64,000 nt of DNA from positions 1 through 64,000 of the forward strand of contig NZ_JALPRX010000006.1 of assembly GCF_023223525.1 (NCBI RefSeq), written 5' to 3'. A program made the position numbers and the translations under genes. Below the pieces are notes generated by a model. That model ran no database searches, had not been told where the DNA came from, and saw nothing but the letters and a program-made list of their open reading frames with translations. Position 1 is the stretch's first letter. The number at the start of each line of letters is the position of its first letter. Below, piece after piece: positions 34,883 through 47,537 of this stretch. Source of the stretch: Roseomonas acroporae (GTDB lineage Bacteria; Pseudomonadota; Alphaproteobacteria; Acetobacterales; Acetobacteraceae).

Positions 34883-36019
34883 CTACCGCCGGTTCGGGTC
34901 GAACATCGCGCTGATCACCTTGATCTCCAGCGCCAGCGCCCCGAACAGGCCCGAGGCGTAGCCCGCCTTGAGGGCGGCCCAGGTCGTCTCCACGACGCGG
35001 GCGTTGTAGACGAGGATCGGCTCGGCGCGTTCGAGCAGGTTCGCGTGCGCGATGCCGCGATAGCCCTTCCAGCCCTTCGCGATCGCGAGCCGCTCGAATT
35101 CGGCGAAGGATTCGACGACGATGCCGGAGCGGTCGAAGATGGCGAGCCTGCCGTTCGGCCGCAGCGCCATGTAGAGGGCGTGCGCGCACTCGCCCTCCAC
35201 CGGGTGGATCCAGCGTATGCCGAACAGCACGGCGCCGTTCGGCTTCGGGCCGACGACCCGCATCAGCTCCTGCAGGCTGGCGACCTTGCCGAGCGGGCGG
35301 AAGCTGACGTTCAGCTCGTGCAGGTAGCGCGCCATGTTGCCGAAGTCGAAGTGGCCGATCGTCTCCAGCCTGGCGAGCTTGCCGTCCAGCGAGGCGAGGT
35401 TGCGGATGCTGGGGAACAGGTTCAGCAGGTCGTCCAGCTTGATCCAGTAGCGGCCGGTGTGGCGCAGCGCCTGGCCGAGCGAGACGAACCAGCAGATGCC
35501 GCGCCCCGGCGCGGGGTCGTGGAAATAGAACATCTTGCGGAACAGGCCGTTGACCTCGGGGCTCGGGTTGCCGCGCGCCACGGCGTCCCCGCCGGCCCGC
35601 ATCGGTGGCGATTTCGGCGCCGGTGCGTGCGGCCCGGGCAGCCTCGCGGCCTCCTCGACCGCCACCGTGCCGGCCTTGCCGCCCCCGCGCCCCATCACGG
35701 CGGTCTTCGCCACGCGCCCGACCGGCACGAAGAAGGCCGCGCGCCCGACATCGGCCACCACCGACAGGCCGCGCCCGAACAGGCCCTTGCCCTCGGGGTT
35801 GTCCACCGCGTCCTGCAGCCCGCGGCCGAGGCGCAGGTTGTCGAGGAAGAGCAGGTCCGCCGCGTCGGCCGCGCTGTAGCTCGCCCAGGAGACGTAGAAG
35901 CCGACATAGGGCACGCCGCTCGCCTTCTCGGCGATGCGTTGGGCCCTGGACTGGAACAGGCCGTTCCACCAGTCGGCGCACTCGCCGGGAGTCATCCACT
36001 CCCAGTCACCGTCGGCCAT
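34883..36019 (-). CDS. Uncharacterised protein with possible papain-like (Cys-His-Asp) fold
   Basis: The 378-residue protein has no family I can name. Residues 40-110 contain repeated small helices and a hydrophobic patch (GRAAFFVPVGRVAKTAVMG) like the pre-toxin regions of some secreted effectors. Residues 165-300 hold a candidate triad: C176 in RGICWFVSLGQALRHTG, H280 in ECAHALYMAL and D296 in AIFDRSG, in the order seen in papain-fold peptidases and deamidases. No signal peptide or secretion adaptor is visible and no immunity gene is obvious. The ATG at 36019 is preferred because a purine-rich GGGGGA precedes it; another ATG lies 36 bases upstream. The function is open. Confidence 0.6.
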   Translation of the reverse strand: MADGDWEWMTPGECADWWNGLFQSRAQRIAEKASGVPYVGFYVSWASYSAADAADLLFLDNLRLGRGLQDAVDNPEGKGLFGRGLSVVADVGRAAFFVPVGRVAKTAVMGRGGGKAGTVAVEEAARLPGPHAPAPKSPPMRAGGDAVARGNPSPEVNGLFRKMFYFHDPAPGRGICWFVSLGQALRHTGRYWIKLDDLLNLFPSIRNLASLDGKLARLETIGHFDFGNMARYLHELNVSFRPLGKVASLQELMRVVGPKPNGAVLFGIRWIHPVEGECAHALYMALRPNGRLAIFDRSGIVVESFAEFERLAIAKGWKGYRGIAHANLLERAEPILVYNARVVETTWAALKAGYASGLFGALALEIKVISAMFDPNRR

Positions 36020-36352
36020 GCACGCGTCCCCCGCCCTCGGTCGATGATGGTTCATCGTTGCGCGGAAAACTGACGTGCCGCTTCGCCGCTGACGAGAGGA
36101 TATTCTTTGAGACGGGGGCGTGCCGCCAGGCCCGGATCCGGTCGCGCCCGCGGCGCCTGGCGGGGTGGCCGGCCGCAAGGGATGGTGGCCGGAGATGGTG
36201 GCCGGGAATGGCGGCGGGGACGGTGACGGATCCTTCGTGCCGCGAGGGACGGACCGCCGGCGCGATGCGGTGTGGCGGGCCGGGGGCCTGGCGCCCCCGG
36301 CACGGGAAGGACCCGCCGGACCGGCCCGCAGGCCATCCGGGGGGGCGGGATC
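36020..36352. other. Intergenic region between HAD phosphatase and papain-like gene
   Basis: This 333-base gap follows the HAD gene on the minus strand and precedes the papain-like gene. It holds a terminator-like hairpin (36279-36301), short GATGGTGGCC repeats near 36181 and a slightly AT-richer part near 36090-36110 that may hold a promoter. I see no gene. Confidence 0.35.
36279..36301 (-). terminator. GC hairpin downstream of HAD phosphatase gene
   Basis: Arms GCCGGGGGC and GCCCCCGGC pair around a 5-base loop, 51 bases past the HAD stop. There is no U-tract. Confidence 0.45.
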
Positions 36353-37015
36353 TCAGCCCGGCGGCGGCCAGTGCGCCAGCAGGTCGGCCGGGTCGCGGAA
36401 CAGGGCCCGGGCGCCGGCGCGGCGCAGGTCGTCGGCCGGGAAGCCGCCGCAGAGCAGGCCGATCATCGGGATGCCGGCCTTGCCGGCCGCCTCGGCGTCG
36501 TACGGGGAATCGCCCACCACCAGCGCCTCGCCCGGCGCCACGCCGGCGCGCGCCAGCGCCGCCTGGAAGATGTCGGGATGCGGCTTGGACCGCTCGGCAT
36601 CGTCCGAGGAGGTTTCAGCCGCGACCAGATCCGCGATGCCGGCCGCGCGCTTGTAGCCCTCCAGCTCGTCGCCCTTGGCCGAGGAGGCGAGCACCGGTTG
36701 CAGCCCGTCCGCCAGGACCCGCTCGAACAGGGCGCGGACGTCCGGGAAGCCGCGCACCTTCGGCATGTATTCCCGCGCGAACAGGTCCTTGCGCCAGGAC
36801 TCGATCGCCTCGCCCTGCCGCTCGATCACCTCGGGCGGCAGGAAGACCGGCATCAGCTCGTCGCCGCCCTTGCCGATCTGGGTGCGCACCGCCGCCGCCG
36901 GCACGTCGAAGCCGAAATGCGCGAAGGCGCGGGCCCAGGACTCGGCGTGCATGTCCACCGTGTCCACCAGCGTGCCGTCCACGTCGAAGATCACCGCGCG
37001 TCGCATGGGGGTCAT
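36353..37015 (-). CDS. HAD-superfamily phosphatase (beta-phosphoglucomutase-like subfamily)
   Basis: The 220-residue protein has HAD motif I (VIFDVDGTLVDTVD), a helical cap, motif II at ASSAK, a Lys in RSKPHPDIF (motif III) and motif IV in VVGDSPYDAEAAGKAG. It should hydrolyse or isomerise a sugar phosphate. Its ATG overlaps the treY stop by 4 bases, so it is co-expressed with trehalose/maltodextrin metabolism, which may hint at the substrate; that is inference. Confidence 0.85.
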   Translation of the reverse strand: MTPMRRAVIFDVDGTLVDTVDMHAESWARAFAHFGFDVPAAAVRTQIGKGGDELMPVFLPPEVIERQGEAIESWRKDLFAREYMPKVRGFPDVRALFERVLADGLQPVLASSAKGDELEGYKRAAGIADLVAAETSSDDAERSKPHPDIFQAALARAGVAPGEALVVGDSPYDAEAAGKAGIPMIGLLCGGFPADDLRRAGARALFRDPADLLAHWPPPG

Positions 37016-39795
37016 GCCTCCGTTTCGACCGGCAGCAGCACCGCCACCGGCAGGTCGGCGAGGAGAGAGCCGGCCGAGAGCGTGCCCCCCGCGGGCTTCA
37101 GCACCGCGCCGGTCAGCGCGTCGCGCCAGGCCGCCACGCCTTCCGGCACCGGGATCCGGGCCTCGACATGGCCGCCCCCTTCCTGCCGCGCCGGGAAGCG
37201 GCTGGCCGCCACCAGCAGCGGCGGCGCCTCGGCGTGGCGGCGCAGGAAGGCGACCATCTGCTCCGCCATCCCGCCGGTGGCGTTGAGCGGCTCGTAGCCG
37301 CCCTCGGCGAACAGCGCCGGGTGCTCGCGGCGCAGGCCGAGCAGCGTGGCGGTGAGGGCGAGCTTGATGCCGCCATCCTGCCAGTTCTCCAGCAGCCCCA
37401 GCATGGTGCCGCGCCGGTCCTTCGCGAACCCCGCCTCGATCCGGTCGAGCAGCGCCGTGCGCGCGGCGTAGTCCACCGGCCGGCGGTTGTCGGGATCGAC
37501 CAGCGACAGTTCCCACAGCTCGGCGCCCTGGTAGATGTCGGGCATGCCGGGCAGGGTCAGCTTCAGCGCCGTCTGCACCAGGCTGTTGCGCATGCCGAGC
37601 CGCGCCACGCGCTCCTGGAAGGGCAGGAAGGCGCCGAGGAAGGCGCCCGAGCGCGACGGGTCCAGCGCCTCGCGCGCGAAGCCCATGGTCGCCTCCTCGT
37701 AGGCGGCGTTGGGCGCGGCCCAGGTGGAGTGCACCTTGGCCTCGCGCATCGACTTCATCATCGCGCCGGCGATCCGCTCGGCATACGCCGCCAGCGCCTC
37801 GGCCCCGGGCACGCCGGTGCCGGTCAGCTCGGCCGGCCAGGAGCCGAGCAGGAGCTGGTAGAGCAGGTACTCGTCGTTGCGGTCGGGCGGGGCGGTGCCT
37901 TCCACGTCGCCGCGCCGGGCGCGCAGGATGCGGCTCCAGGCCTGCACCTGCCGCGCGAATTCCTCCGGCATCTCGGAGAGCACGGCGAGGCGGGCGCGCA
38001 CATCCTCGCCGCGCTTGGTGTCGTGCGTCGAGGTGCCGAGCATGGCGGCCGGCCAGCGCTTCGCGCGCTGCGCGTTGGCCTTGTGGAAGGCGGGCAGGCC
38101 GATGCCGAACTGGTCCGGGTGGCCGCCCACCTCGTTCAGCGCGGCGAAGCGGTTGTAGCGGTAGAAGGCGGTGTCCTCGAGGCCCTTGGCCATCACCGGG
38201 CCGCTGTACTGCTGCACCTTCATCGCGACGCGCAGCGCCGCGGCGCGCGAGTAGCCGGAGCGCGGCTCCGCCACCAGCGCGCCGGAAAGCAGCCTCGCCA
38301 GGAAGTCGAACACGCTCGGGTCGAGGTCGGGCTGCCGGCGGCGCGCCTGCGCCAGCGCCCAGTCGAGGTCGCGCCGGTCGGTCTCGGCGGGCGTGCCGTC
38401 GTAGTCCACGTAGGTGCGGTAGACCGGGAAGCAGGCCACCACCTCCTTGATCGCACGGTGCAGGATGTTGCGCGTGAAGTCGGCGGTGCGCGGGTTCTGG
38501 CGGGCGACTCGGCCGGCATCGCGGGAGAGGACGGTCAGCTCGCTGGCCATCTCGTTCTCCATGATGCGGATCTTGCAGTCGCGCACGATCTCCTCGAATT
38601 CCTCGGTGCGGCCGGTGAACTCGACGTAGAGGCGCGAGAAGGCCTCCTCGCCGGCCGGATCGACCAGCAGGCCGAGCGCGAGGTTGGTGAACTCGTAGCC
38701 CGTGGTGCCCTCGACCGGCCAGTCCTCGCGCAGCTGCTCGTGATGCGCCAGGATCTTCTCGACCACGAGGTAGTAGTCGGGGCGGGGCGCGCGCGAGCGC
38801 AGATGGCGCAGGTAGCCGCCGGGATCGAGCAGCCCGTCCACGTGGTCGATGCGCAGGCCATCGAGCACGCCCTCGCCGAGCAGGCGGAACACCAGCGCGT
38901 GGGCATGGTCGAACAGCTCGTCCAGCTCCATGCGCAGGCCGGCGAGGTCGTTGACGTTGAAGAAGCGACGGTAGTTGATGTCGTCGGCGGCGACCCGGAA
39001 ATGCGCGGCGCGCCAGCTCTGGTCGCGGATCAGCGCGTCGAGCCCGGCCCAGCTCGCGAGGTCGCCCTCCCGGCCGTTCAGCCGCGCCACCGCCGCGTCC
39101 ACCGCCTCGCGGACGGAATCGTCCCCGCGCACGAGGTCCGCCAGGGCGCGCTTCAGCGTGCCGGCGCGCCGCCCGACCTGCGGCCGCCAGTCGGGCAGGC
39201 CGGAGAAGCTGTCGCCGAGGCGCTCCAGCGCCGGGTGCGCGTCGCCCAGGATCCGGCCGTAGTGCAGCGGCGAGATGGGCAGCTTGTGCGCGCCGTAGGC
39301 CCAGACCGCGAAGCTGCCCGCCGCCGGGTCGAAGCGCAGCGCGAGCTGGCCGGATGCCAGCACGGCGCCGTACTGGTCGCCGAGGAAGGGCACCAGCAGC
39401 TTGCCCTGCAGGTAGCGGCGGTCCGGGTCCCAGTCGATGTCGAACCAGCCGGCGAAGGCGGAATCGGGGCCCCATTCCAGCACGTCGTTCCACCACGGGT
39501 TGTCGGCGCCGCCGACGCCCATGTGGTTGGGCACGAAGTCGAGGATCTGGCCGAGCCCGGCCTCCCGCAGCGCCGCGACCATGCGGCGGAAGCCGGCATC
39601 GCCGCCCAGCTCCGGGTTGAGCGCGCCGTGATCGACGATATCGTAGCCGTGGCTGCTGCCCGGCCGCGCCTTCAGGTAGGGGGAGGCATAGACGTGGCTG
39701 ACGCCCAGCCGCGCCAGGTACGGGGCGAGTTCCGCCGCCCGGTCGAAGCCGAAGCCCTCGTGGAACTGGAGCCGGTAGGTGGCGCGCGGCGTCAT
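37012..39795 (-). CDS. treY: Maltooligosyl trehalose synthase
   Basis: The 927-residue GH13 enzyme converts the reducing end of malto-oligosaccharides to a trehalosyl unit. The family start TYRLQFHEGFGFDRAAELAPY, the catalytic GLRIDHVDGLLDPGGYL, the acid/base region YYLVVEKILA and the third Asp in TSTHDTKRGED are all present. Its length fits TreY. It is divergent from glgX with a 195-base gap and followed by an overlapping HAD gene. TreZ, which would release trehalose, is not in the window. Confidence 0.92.
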   Translation of the reverse strand: MTPRATYRLQFHEGFGFDRAAELAPYLARLGVSHVYASPYLKARPGSSHGYDIVDHGALNPELGGDAGFRRMVAALREAGLGQILDFVPNHMGVGGADNPWWNDVLEWGPDSAFAGWFDIDWDPDRRYLQGKLLVPFLGDQYGAVLASGQLALRFDPAAGSFAVWAYGAHKLPISPLHYGRILGDAHPALERLGDSFSGLPDWRPQVGRRAGTLKRALADLVRGDDSVREAVDAAVARLNGREGDLASWAGLDALIRDQSWRAAHFRVAADDINYRRFFNVNDLAGLRMELDELFDHAHALVFRLLGEGVLDGLRIDHVDGLLDPGGYLRHLRSRAPRPDYYLVVEKILAHHEQLREDWPVEGTTGYEFTNLALGLLVDPAGEEAFSRLYVEFTGRTEEFEEIVRDCKIRIMENEMASELTVLSRDAGRVARQNPRTADFTRNILHRAIKEVVACFPVYRTYVDYDGTPAETDRRDLDWALAQARRRQPDLDPSVFDFLARLLSGALVAEPRSGYSRAAALRVAMKVQQYSGPVMAKGLEDTAFYRYNRFAALNEVGGHPDQFGIGLPAFHKANAQRAKRWPAAMLGTSTHDTKRGEDVRARLAVLSEMPEEFARQVQAWSRILRARRGDVEGTAPPDRNDEYLLYQLLLGSWPAELTGTGVPGAEALAAYAERIAGAMMKSMREAKVHSTWAAPNAAYEEATMGFAREALDPSRSGAFLGAFLPFQERVARLGMRNSLVQTALKLTLPGMPDIYQGAELWELSLVDPDNRRPVDYAARTALLDRIEAGFAKDRRGTMLGLLENWQDGGIKLALTATLLGLRREHPALFAEGGYEPLNATGGMAEQMVAFLRRHAEAPPLLVAASRFPARQEGGGHVEARIPVPEGVAAWRDALTGAVLKPAGGTLSAGSLLADLPVAVLLPVETEA

Positions 39796-39816
39796 GGCGT
39801 ATCCTGGTCGGGCTGC

Positions 39817-39870
39817 GGGATCGGACTGGAGGATCGGACTGCGGACCGGACTGCGGGATCGGACCGGGGG
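39817..39870. repeat. Short tandem repeat in treY-glgX promoter region
   Basis: About four imperfect copies of GGATCGGACTGC-type 12-13-base units lie between the divergent starts of treY (39795) and glgX (39991). They could be protein-binding sites or just a local expansion. Confidence 0.55.
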
Positions 39871-39990
39871 GGCGCGGGGCAAACACCCGGGGCGGCCCCG
39901 TCGTTCCGCCGCAGTGCAAAATTCCCGCCGGCCGGCGGAAACGACCGGCGCCGCCGGCTGTTCTGGCCGGTATCGCGAACGGGGGACTGC

Positions 39991-42333
<2,343 letters not shown>

Positions 42334-42400
42334 ACGGGCGGGCGGCGGGGGCCCCCCCCCCGGCCATGCCGGGGCGTGCCCGCCGGACCCGGCCGCCGCC

Positions 42401-43033
42401 TCAGAAAAGCGCCACCTCGAAGCCGCGCTTCGTGGCCGGTCGCGCCATCATCGCCGCGTACCAGCGCTGCACCTGCGGGAACTCGGCGAGGTCGACCTGA
42501 TGCCGCTCGTGCCGCCAGGCCCAGCCGAGGATCGCGAAGTCGGCGACGCTCGGCTCGTCGGCCGTGGCCACGAAGTCGCGCCCCTCCAGCCGCCGGTCCA
42601 GCACGCCGTAGAGGCGGCGCGTCTCCTTGCCGTACCGGGCGAGGCCGTAGCGGCGGTCGTTCTCGTCCTCCACCTGCAGGAAGTGGTGCACCTGGCCCGG
42701 CATCGGGCCGAAGCCGCCCATCTGCCACATCAGCCACTCCAGCACCGGCACCCGGGCGCGCAGCTCGGCCGGCAGGAAGCGGCCGGTCCTCTCGCCGAGG
42801 TAGAGCAGGATGGCGCCGGACTCGAACACGCTGATCGGCTGGCCGCCCGGCCCATCCGGATCGATGATGGCGGGGATGCGGTTGTTGGGGCTGATGCGCA
42901 GGAAGGCGGGCTCGAACTGCTCGCCCTTGCCGATGTTCACCGTCCTCACGACGTAGGGCAGCCCCATCTCCTCCAGCGCGACGCTGATCTTGCGGCCGTT
43001 CGGCGTGTTCCAGGCATAGAGTTCGATCGGCAT
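42401..43033 (-). CDS. Glutathione S-transferase (YfcG/Nu-like)
   Basis: The 210-residue protein has an N-terminal thioredoxin-like domain (ELYAWNTPNGRKISVALEEM, NNRIPAIIDPD, and ESGAILLYLGERTG for glutathione binding) and an all-helical C-terminal domain (PSVADFAILGWAWRHE). TPNG near the start is typical of the YfcG/YghU group with disulfide reductase activity. It ends convergently to glgX. Confidence 0.88.
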   Translation of the reverse strand: MPIELYAWNTPNGRKISVALEEMGLPYVVRTVNIGKGEQFEPAFLRISPNNRIPAIIDPDGPGGQPISVFESGAILLYLGERTGRFLPAELRARVPVLEWLMWQMGGFGPMPGQVHHFLQVEDENDRRYGLARYGKETRRLYGVLDRRLEGRDFVATADEPSVADFAILGWAWRHERHQVDLAEFPQVQRWYAAMMARPATKRGFEVALF

Positions 43034-43157
43034 CGGCGGCTTCCTCCGGATGGGCGCGAGTGTGGCGCAGCCCGGACCGCTTGTCGCCTCGCCTCGTGCC
43101 GGCGCGCGGCCGCTGCCGGCGCCGCGGGCGGCCCCGCGCGATGTCCGCCTGCCCGGG

Positions 43158-44429
43158 TCAGGACTGGCGCGGGCCGGGTTCGGCCGCCGCCCGCCGCCGC
43201 TCCCTGCCGCAGCGGCGCAGGTACAGCGCCGCGCCGAAGGCCGCCGAGGCCAGCGCCAGCGCCAGGCCGAGCGCCGCCCGCTCGCCGTACCGCTCGATCA
43301 CCAGCGCGAAGGCGAGCGGCGCCGCGGCGGAAAGCAGGAAGGACGGGGCCAGCAGCCGCCCGACCACCGCGCCGTAGGCCTGCGGGTCGAACAGCACCAG
43401 CGGCAGCGTGCCGCGGGTGATGGTGAGCAGCCCGTTGCCGGCGCCGTAGAGGAAGGCGAAGCCGATCGCGGCCGGCGGGAAGGCGGCGGTCAGCAGCGCC
43501 AGCAGGAAGCAGGCGGGCAGCGCCGCCGTCGCCGCGAGGTTGAGGTCGAGCGGGTGCAGGCGGCTGCCGGAAGCCACCTCGCACAGCCGTGCCAGGGACT
43601 GGCCGATGCCGCGCAGCGTCGCGATCCACACCGCCAGCGTCCCGCCGAGGCCCAGCCCGATCAGCAGGCCGATCATGTGGGCCGACATGGCGGCGTTGAG
43701 CACGTTGATCAGCACGGCGAGCAGCGCGTAGAGCGCGGCCGCGACGCGCAGCTCCCGCCCCCGCAGCGCGGGCCGCGCCGACGCCCGCATTCGGGCCGCC
43801 CCGGCCGGGCCTGCGGCCGGCGCGGGTCGGCCCGTCGCCGGGATGGCGAGATGCAGCGGCACGGTCAGCAGCGCGATCCCGGCATAGGCCACCAGCGCGC
43901 CGCGCCAGCCGAGAGGCGCGGCCAGCGCCTCGCCCACCGGCCAGAACACGGTGGAGGCGAGGCCGCCGAGCAGCGTGATCTGCGAGATCGGCCGGCCGGC
44001 CGCCGGGCCGCCCAGCCGCGCCAGGGTGGCGAAGGCCGCGTCGTAGAGGCAGCAGCGCATCCCGAGCCCGAGCACCGCCCAGGCGCCGTAGTAGGCCGCG
44101 AGCCCGTGCGCGGCGGCGAGGCCGAGGCAGCCCAGCGCCACGAGGCAGGAGCCGGCCACCATCACCGGCCGCCCGCCGTACCGGTCGATCCAGGCCCCGA
44201 CGCGGGACGAGGCGAGGCCCATCACCAGCAGCGCCGTCGAGAAGCCGCCCTGGACCACCGCCCGGCTCCAGCCCAGATCGGCCGCGATCAACGGCGCGAA
44301 GCCGCCGATCAGGTAGTAGGAGACGCCCCAGGCCATGAGCTGCGACAGGCCGAGGCAGAGCACCGTGCGACGTGGGATCGTGCCCCCGGTCGCGCCTTCC
44401 GGCGCGCTTCCGGTCGCACCCGTCGTCAT
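43158..44429 (-). CDS. MFS transporter
   Basis: The 423-residue protein has about twelve hydrophobic spans and the MFS loop 2/3 motif around GAWIDRYGGRPVMVAGSCLV. It starts after a short polar N-terminus with SQLMAWGVSYYLIGGFAPLI, typical of the group that includes OFA/monocarboxylate-type carriers. The substrate is unknown. The ATG at 44429 is used; a GTG- or ATG-started extension to 44480 is possible but unsupported. Confidence 0.82.
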   Translation of the reverse strand: MTTGATGSAPEGATGGTIPRRTVLCLGLSQLMAWGVSYYLIGGFAPLIAADLGWSRAVVQGGFSTALLVMGLASSRVGAWIDRYGGRPVMVAGSCLVALGCLGLAAAHGLAAYYGAWAVLGLGMRCCLYDAAFATLARLGGPAAGRPISQITLLGGLASTVFWPVGEALAAPLGWRGALVAYAGIALLTVPLHLAIPATGRPAPAAGPAGAARMRASARPALRGRELRVAAALYALLAVLINVLNAAMSAHMIGLLIGLGLGGTLAVWIATLRGIGQSLARLCEVASGSRLHPLDLNLAATAALPACFLLALLTAAFPPAAIGFAFLYGAGNGLLTITRGTLPLVLFDPQAYGAVVGRLLAPSFLLSAAAPLAFALVIERYGERAALGLALALASAAFGAALYLRRCGRERRRAAAEPGPRQS

Positions 44430-44498
44430 GCGTGAGCCGCCATGCCACCCGACCCCGTCCCGGCGTTTCCTCCCGCGCATGCTGCACGAGGCGGCCGG

Positions 44499-44536
44499 CC
44501 CAGGGGAGGGGCCAGGGGAGGGCCCAGGGGAGAAGG
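44499..44536. repeat. 12-bp tandem repeat upstream of MFS gene
   Basis: About three copies of a 12-base unit (GCCAGGGGAGGG) lie in the 144-base gap between mnhG and the MFS gene. Confidence 0.6.
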
Positions 44537-44573
44537 CCCAGGAGCAGGGGGCCAGGGAGCGGGGGGCGGCGGC

Positions 44574-45032
44574 TCAGGGCGCGGCGGAAGCGGCGTCGCC
44601 GGCCGGTGGCTCTTTTCCCGGGCCGGCCGACGGGGCGGCCAACGGGGCGGCCAATGGGGCTGCAGGTGGACCGGCCGCCGGCGCGTCGGGCTGCCTGGCC
44701 GGCACGGTGGCGTCGGCCTCCTGGCGGTCGCGGTACAGCGCCGCGCGCGCCAGCAGCATCAGCGTGACCGGGGTGGTGACGATCACGGCCAGGCCGACCA
44801 GCAACTCGTGCAGCACCGGGCGCGACTGCAGCACGCTGAAGACCAGCATCGAGGCGAGCAGCACGCAGGCGATGCCGGCGCTGGTGCCGAGGGTCGGGGC
44901 GTGCACGCGCTCGTAGAAGCCGCCGAGCCGCAGCAGCCCGATCGAGCCGAGCAGGGTCATCGCGGCGCCGGCCAGCAGCAGCAGCGCCGCCGGCACCGCG
45001 GCCCAGGCGGGCAGTTGCTCCAGCGGCGTCAC
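44574..45032 (-). CDS. mnhG: Na+/H+ antiporter subunit G
   Basis: The 152-residue protein has three hydrophobic spans within residues 10-95 and the conserved [20 protein letters not shown] of MnhG/PhaG. The last about 50 residues are an Ala/Pro-rich tail with PLAAPLAAP repeats, longer than usual. It is the last gene of the six-gene antiporter operon and its ATG overlaps the mnhF stop. Confidence 0.9.
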   Translation of the reverse strand: MTPLEQLPAWAAVPAALLLLAGAAMTLLGSIGLLRLGGFYERVHAPTLGTSAGIACVLLASMLVFSVLQSRPVLHELLVGLAVIVTTPVTLMLLARAALYRDRQEADATVPARQPDAPAAGPPAAPLAAPLAAPSAGPGKEPPAGDAASAAP

Positions 45033-45310
45033 TCGATCACCTCGCCGCGCATCAGGAACTTCGCCAGCGCCGCCGTCGCCACGAAGCCGAGCAGGGCGAT
45101 CACCAGCGCCGCCTCGAAGTAGAGCGTCGTGCCGGAACGGATGCCGAAGACCAGCAGCAGCAGCATGCCGTTGACGTAGAGCGCGTCCAGCGCCAGCACC
45201 CGGTCCTGCGCGCGCGGCCCGCGCAGCAGCCGCAGCGTCGCGCAGGCCATGGCGAGGGCGATCATGACGCCGGACGCCAGGATGGCGCCGGCCAGCAGCG
45301 TCGCGCTCAT
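45029..45310 (-). CDS. mnhF: Na+/H+ antiporter subunit F
   Basis: The 93-residue protein has three membrane spans and the MnhF sequence [20 protein letters not shown]. Start and stop overlap the neighbours by 4 bases. Confidence 0.9.
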   Translation of the reverse strand: MSATLLAGAILASGVMIALAMACATLRLLRGPRAQDRVLALDALYVNGMLLLLVFGIRSGTTLYFEAALVIALLGFVATAALAKFLMRGEVIE

Positions 45311-45795
45311 GCGAAGATCTCCAGCAGCGGCCTCTCGTAGCGGTCCTTCACCGTGCGCACCCAGGTCTCCTCCTCCACGAGATCGAGGATGTGCAGCAGG
45401 AGCACGCCGGTGGCGGAATCGTACTCCACCCAGGCGGTGCCGGGGGCGGCGGTGAGGATGCAGGCCAGCACCGCCAGCCCGCCGGGGGCGCGCAGCGCCA
45501 GCGGGATGCGCACGAAGCCGGCGCGGCGGTCGGCCCGGCCGGGCCGCAGGATGATCCCGGCCACGGCGACGTTGGAACGGATCACGTCCGCCAGCACGTC
45601 GAGGAACAGCCGGGCCGCCACCAGCGGCCGCCGCAGCCGCGCCCGCCCCGGCTCCAGGAGGGCGTATCCCCAGCAGGCGCCGGCCGCCAGCGCGGCGCCC
45701 AGCAGCAGGCTGCCCGGCGACACGCCGCCGACCAGCAGCAGCCACATCGCGCACAGGCAGGCCCAGAGCAGCAGGAAGGGCAGCAGGCGCCTCAT
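45307..45795 (-). CDS. mnhE: Na+/H+ antiporter subunit E
   Basis: The 162-residue protein has two N-terminal spans and then the conserved [20 protein letters not shown] and [12 protein letters not shown] of MnhE. It overlaps mnhD and mnhF by 4 bases each. Confidence 0.9.
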   Translation of the reverse strand: MRRLLPFLLLWACLCAMWLLLVGGVSPGSLLLGAALAAGACWGYALLEPGRARLRRPLVAARLFLDVLADVIRSNVAVAGIILRPGRADRRAGFVRIPLALRAPGGLAVLACILTAAPGTAWVEYDSATGVLLLHILDLVEEETWVRTVKDRYERPLLEIFA

Positions 45796-47537
45796 GCCCC
45801 GCCCTCCGGCAGTCGGCCGGCCGACCGCGCCCCATCTGGCACCCCGTCTGGCATCCCGGGCGCCGCGCCGCCCGGGCCCGGGCCGGCGCGGGCGCCGTCG
45901 CGTCCCGGAGCGGCGCGTCCTGGGGCGGCGCGGCGCGGCACCTCGTGCAGCACGGCGCGGACATAGTCCTGCGGCGCATGCGCCGCCCCCGCCGCGGCCT
46001 CGGCATAGCGCAGCGCCGGCCCCGCCAGCACGGTCAGGCCGACGCAGAGCAGCAGGAGCCCGACCACCGGCGCGATCTCCGTCAGGCGCATGCGCGGCAG
46101 GTGGTCCTCGAAGGAGCCCCAGAACAGGTTGATGCCGGTACGCGTCATGGCGATCACGGTGGCGAGCCCGGACAGCACCAGCGCCGCCAGCACCAGCCAG
46201 GACAGCAGCGGCACCGGCCCGCCCGCGATCCCCGAACGCCCGAGGAGCGGCCCGAGCATGGCGAACTTGGCCAGGAAGCCCGAGAGCGGCGGCAGCCCGG
46301 CCAGCAGCAGGGCGCAGGCGAGGAAGGCCGCGCCCAGCAGGGCCAGGGTGCCGGGGATGGCGAGGCCGACCGCCTCGCCCTCGGTGGCCTCCTCCTCGTC
46401 ACCCTCGCCGAAGGCCTCGGCGGTGACCGCCAGCACGTCGGCGCCGACCTCGCGCCCGCGCTCCAGGATGTCGATCAGCAGGAAGAAGGCGCCGATCGCC
46501 GGCACCGCGCTGGCGATGTAGAACAGCGCCCCGGCCGTCACCGCCACCTGCCCGCTGCCGATCGCGGCCAGCAGCGTGCCGGAGGAGACCAGCACGCAGG
46601 CGCCGGCGAGGCGCGGCAGGTCCTGCGTCGCCAGCACGCTGATGGTGCCGAAGGCGATGGTGAGCAGGCCGCCGACCAGCAGCCAGTCGCCGCCGAACCC
46701 GGCCGAGGCGCCGGCCTGGGCGCCGAACAGCAGCAGCCACAGCCGCAGCAGCGCGTAGATGCCCACCTTGCTCAGCATGGAGAGCAGCGCCGCCGCCGGC
46801 GCGGTGGCGGCGGCGTAGGTGGTGGGCAGCCAGAAGCCGACCGGCCACATGCCGGCCTTGATGAGGAAGGCGGTGCCCAGGATCGCCGCGCCGGTCTCCA
46901 GCAGGGTGCGCGCGTCGGGCGCCAGCCCCGGCACGCGGGCGGCGAGGTCGGCCATGTTCAGCGTTCCCGCCGCGCCGTAGATCAGGCTGGCGCCGAGCAG
47001 GAAGAGCAGCGAGGCGGCGAGGTTGATCGCGATGTAGTGCAGCCCGGCGCGCACCCGCGCCGTGCCCGAGCCGTGCAGCACGAGGCCGTAGGAGGCGGCC
47101 AGCATCACCTCGAAGAAGACGAACAGGTTGAACAGGTCGCCGGTCAGGAAGGCGCCGTTCAGCCCCATGAGCTGGAATTGCAGGATCGGGTGGAAATGCG
47201 CCCCCACCCGGTGCCAGTGCGCCAGCGAGAAGACCAGCGCCGCCAGCCCCAGCGCCGCCGCCAGCGCCAGCAGCATGGCCGCGAGGCGGTCCACCACCAG
47301 CACGATGCCGAAGGCGGCCGGCCAGTCGCCCAGCCGGTAGACGATGGCGGGCGCCGCGCCGGGCGCCGCGTCGGCCAGGAAGGCGAGCGCCACGGCGATG
47401 GCCAGCATCGCCGTGGTCGAGGCGAGGCCGATGACGACCTTCACCGGCCGCCTGCCCTCGATCAGCACCATCGTCGCCCCGGCGAGCAGCGGCAGCAGGA
47501 TCGGCGCGATGGCGAGGTGCGCGAGCCAGTCCCTCAT
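45792..47537 (-). CDS. mnhD: Na+/H+ antiporter subunit D
   Basis: The 581-residue protein belongs to the NuoN/MrpD proton-pump family with about fourteen spans. [20 protein letters not shown] carries the conserved membrane Glu and [19 protein letters not shown] the conserved Lys. The extra C-terminal about 60 residues are low complexity ([12 protein letters not shown]). It works with MnhA in cation/proton exchange. Confidence 0.93.
   Translation of the reverse strand: MRDWLAHLAIAPILLPLLAGATMVLIEGRRPVKVVIGLASTTAMLAIAVALAFLADAAPGAAPAIVYRLGDWPAAFGIVLVVDRLAAMLLALAAALGLAALVFSLAHWHRVGAHFHPILQFQLMGLNGAFLTGDLFNLFVFFEVMLAASYGLVLHGSGTARVRAGLHYIAINLAASLLFLLGASLIYGAAGTLNMADLAARVPGLAPDARTLLETGAAILGTAFLIKAGMWPVGFWLPTTYAAATAPAAALLSMLSKVGIYALLRLWLLLFGAQAGASAGFGGDWLLVGGLLTIAFGTISVLATQDLPRLAGACVLVSSGTLLAAIGSGQVAVTAGALFYIASAVPAIGAFFLLIDILERGREVGADVLAVTAEAFGEGDEEEATEGEAVGLAIPGTLALLGAAFLACALLLAGLPPLSGFLAKFAMLGPLLGRSGIAGGPVPLLSWLVLAALVLSGLATVIAMTRTGINLFWGSFEDHLPRMRLTEIAPVVGLLLLCVGLTVLAGPALRYAEAAAGAAHAPQDYVRAVLHEVPRRAAPGRAAPGRDGARAGPGPGGAAPGMPDGVPDGARSAGRLPEGGA

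Noticed and set aside
42350-42361. Run of about ten C after glgX
   Set aside because: It is a simple homopolymer between genes with no sign of phase variation of either neighbour.
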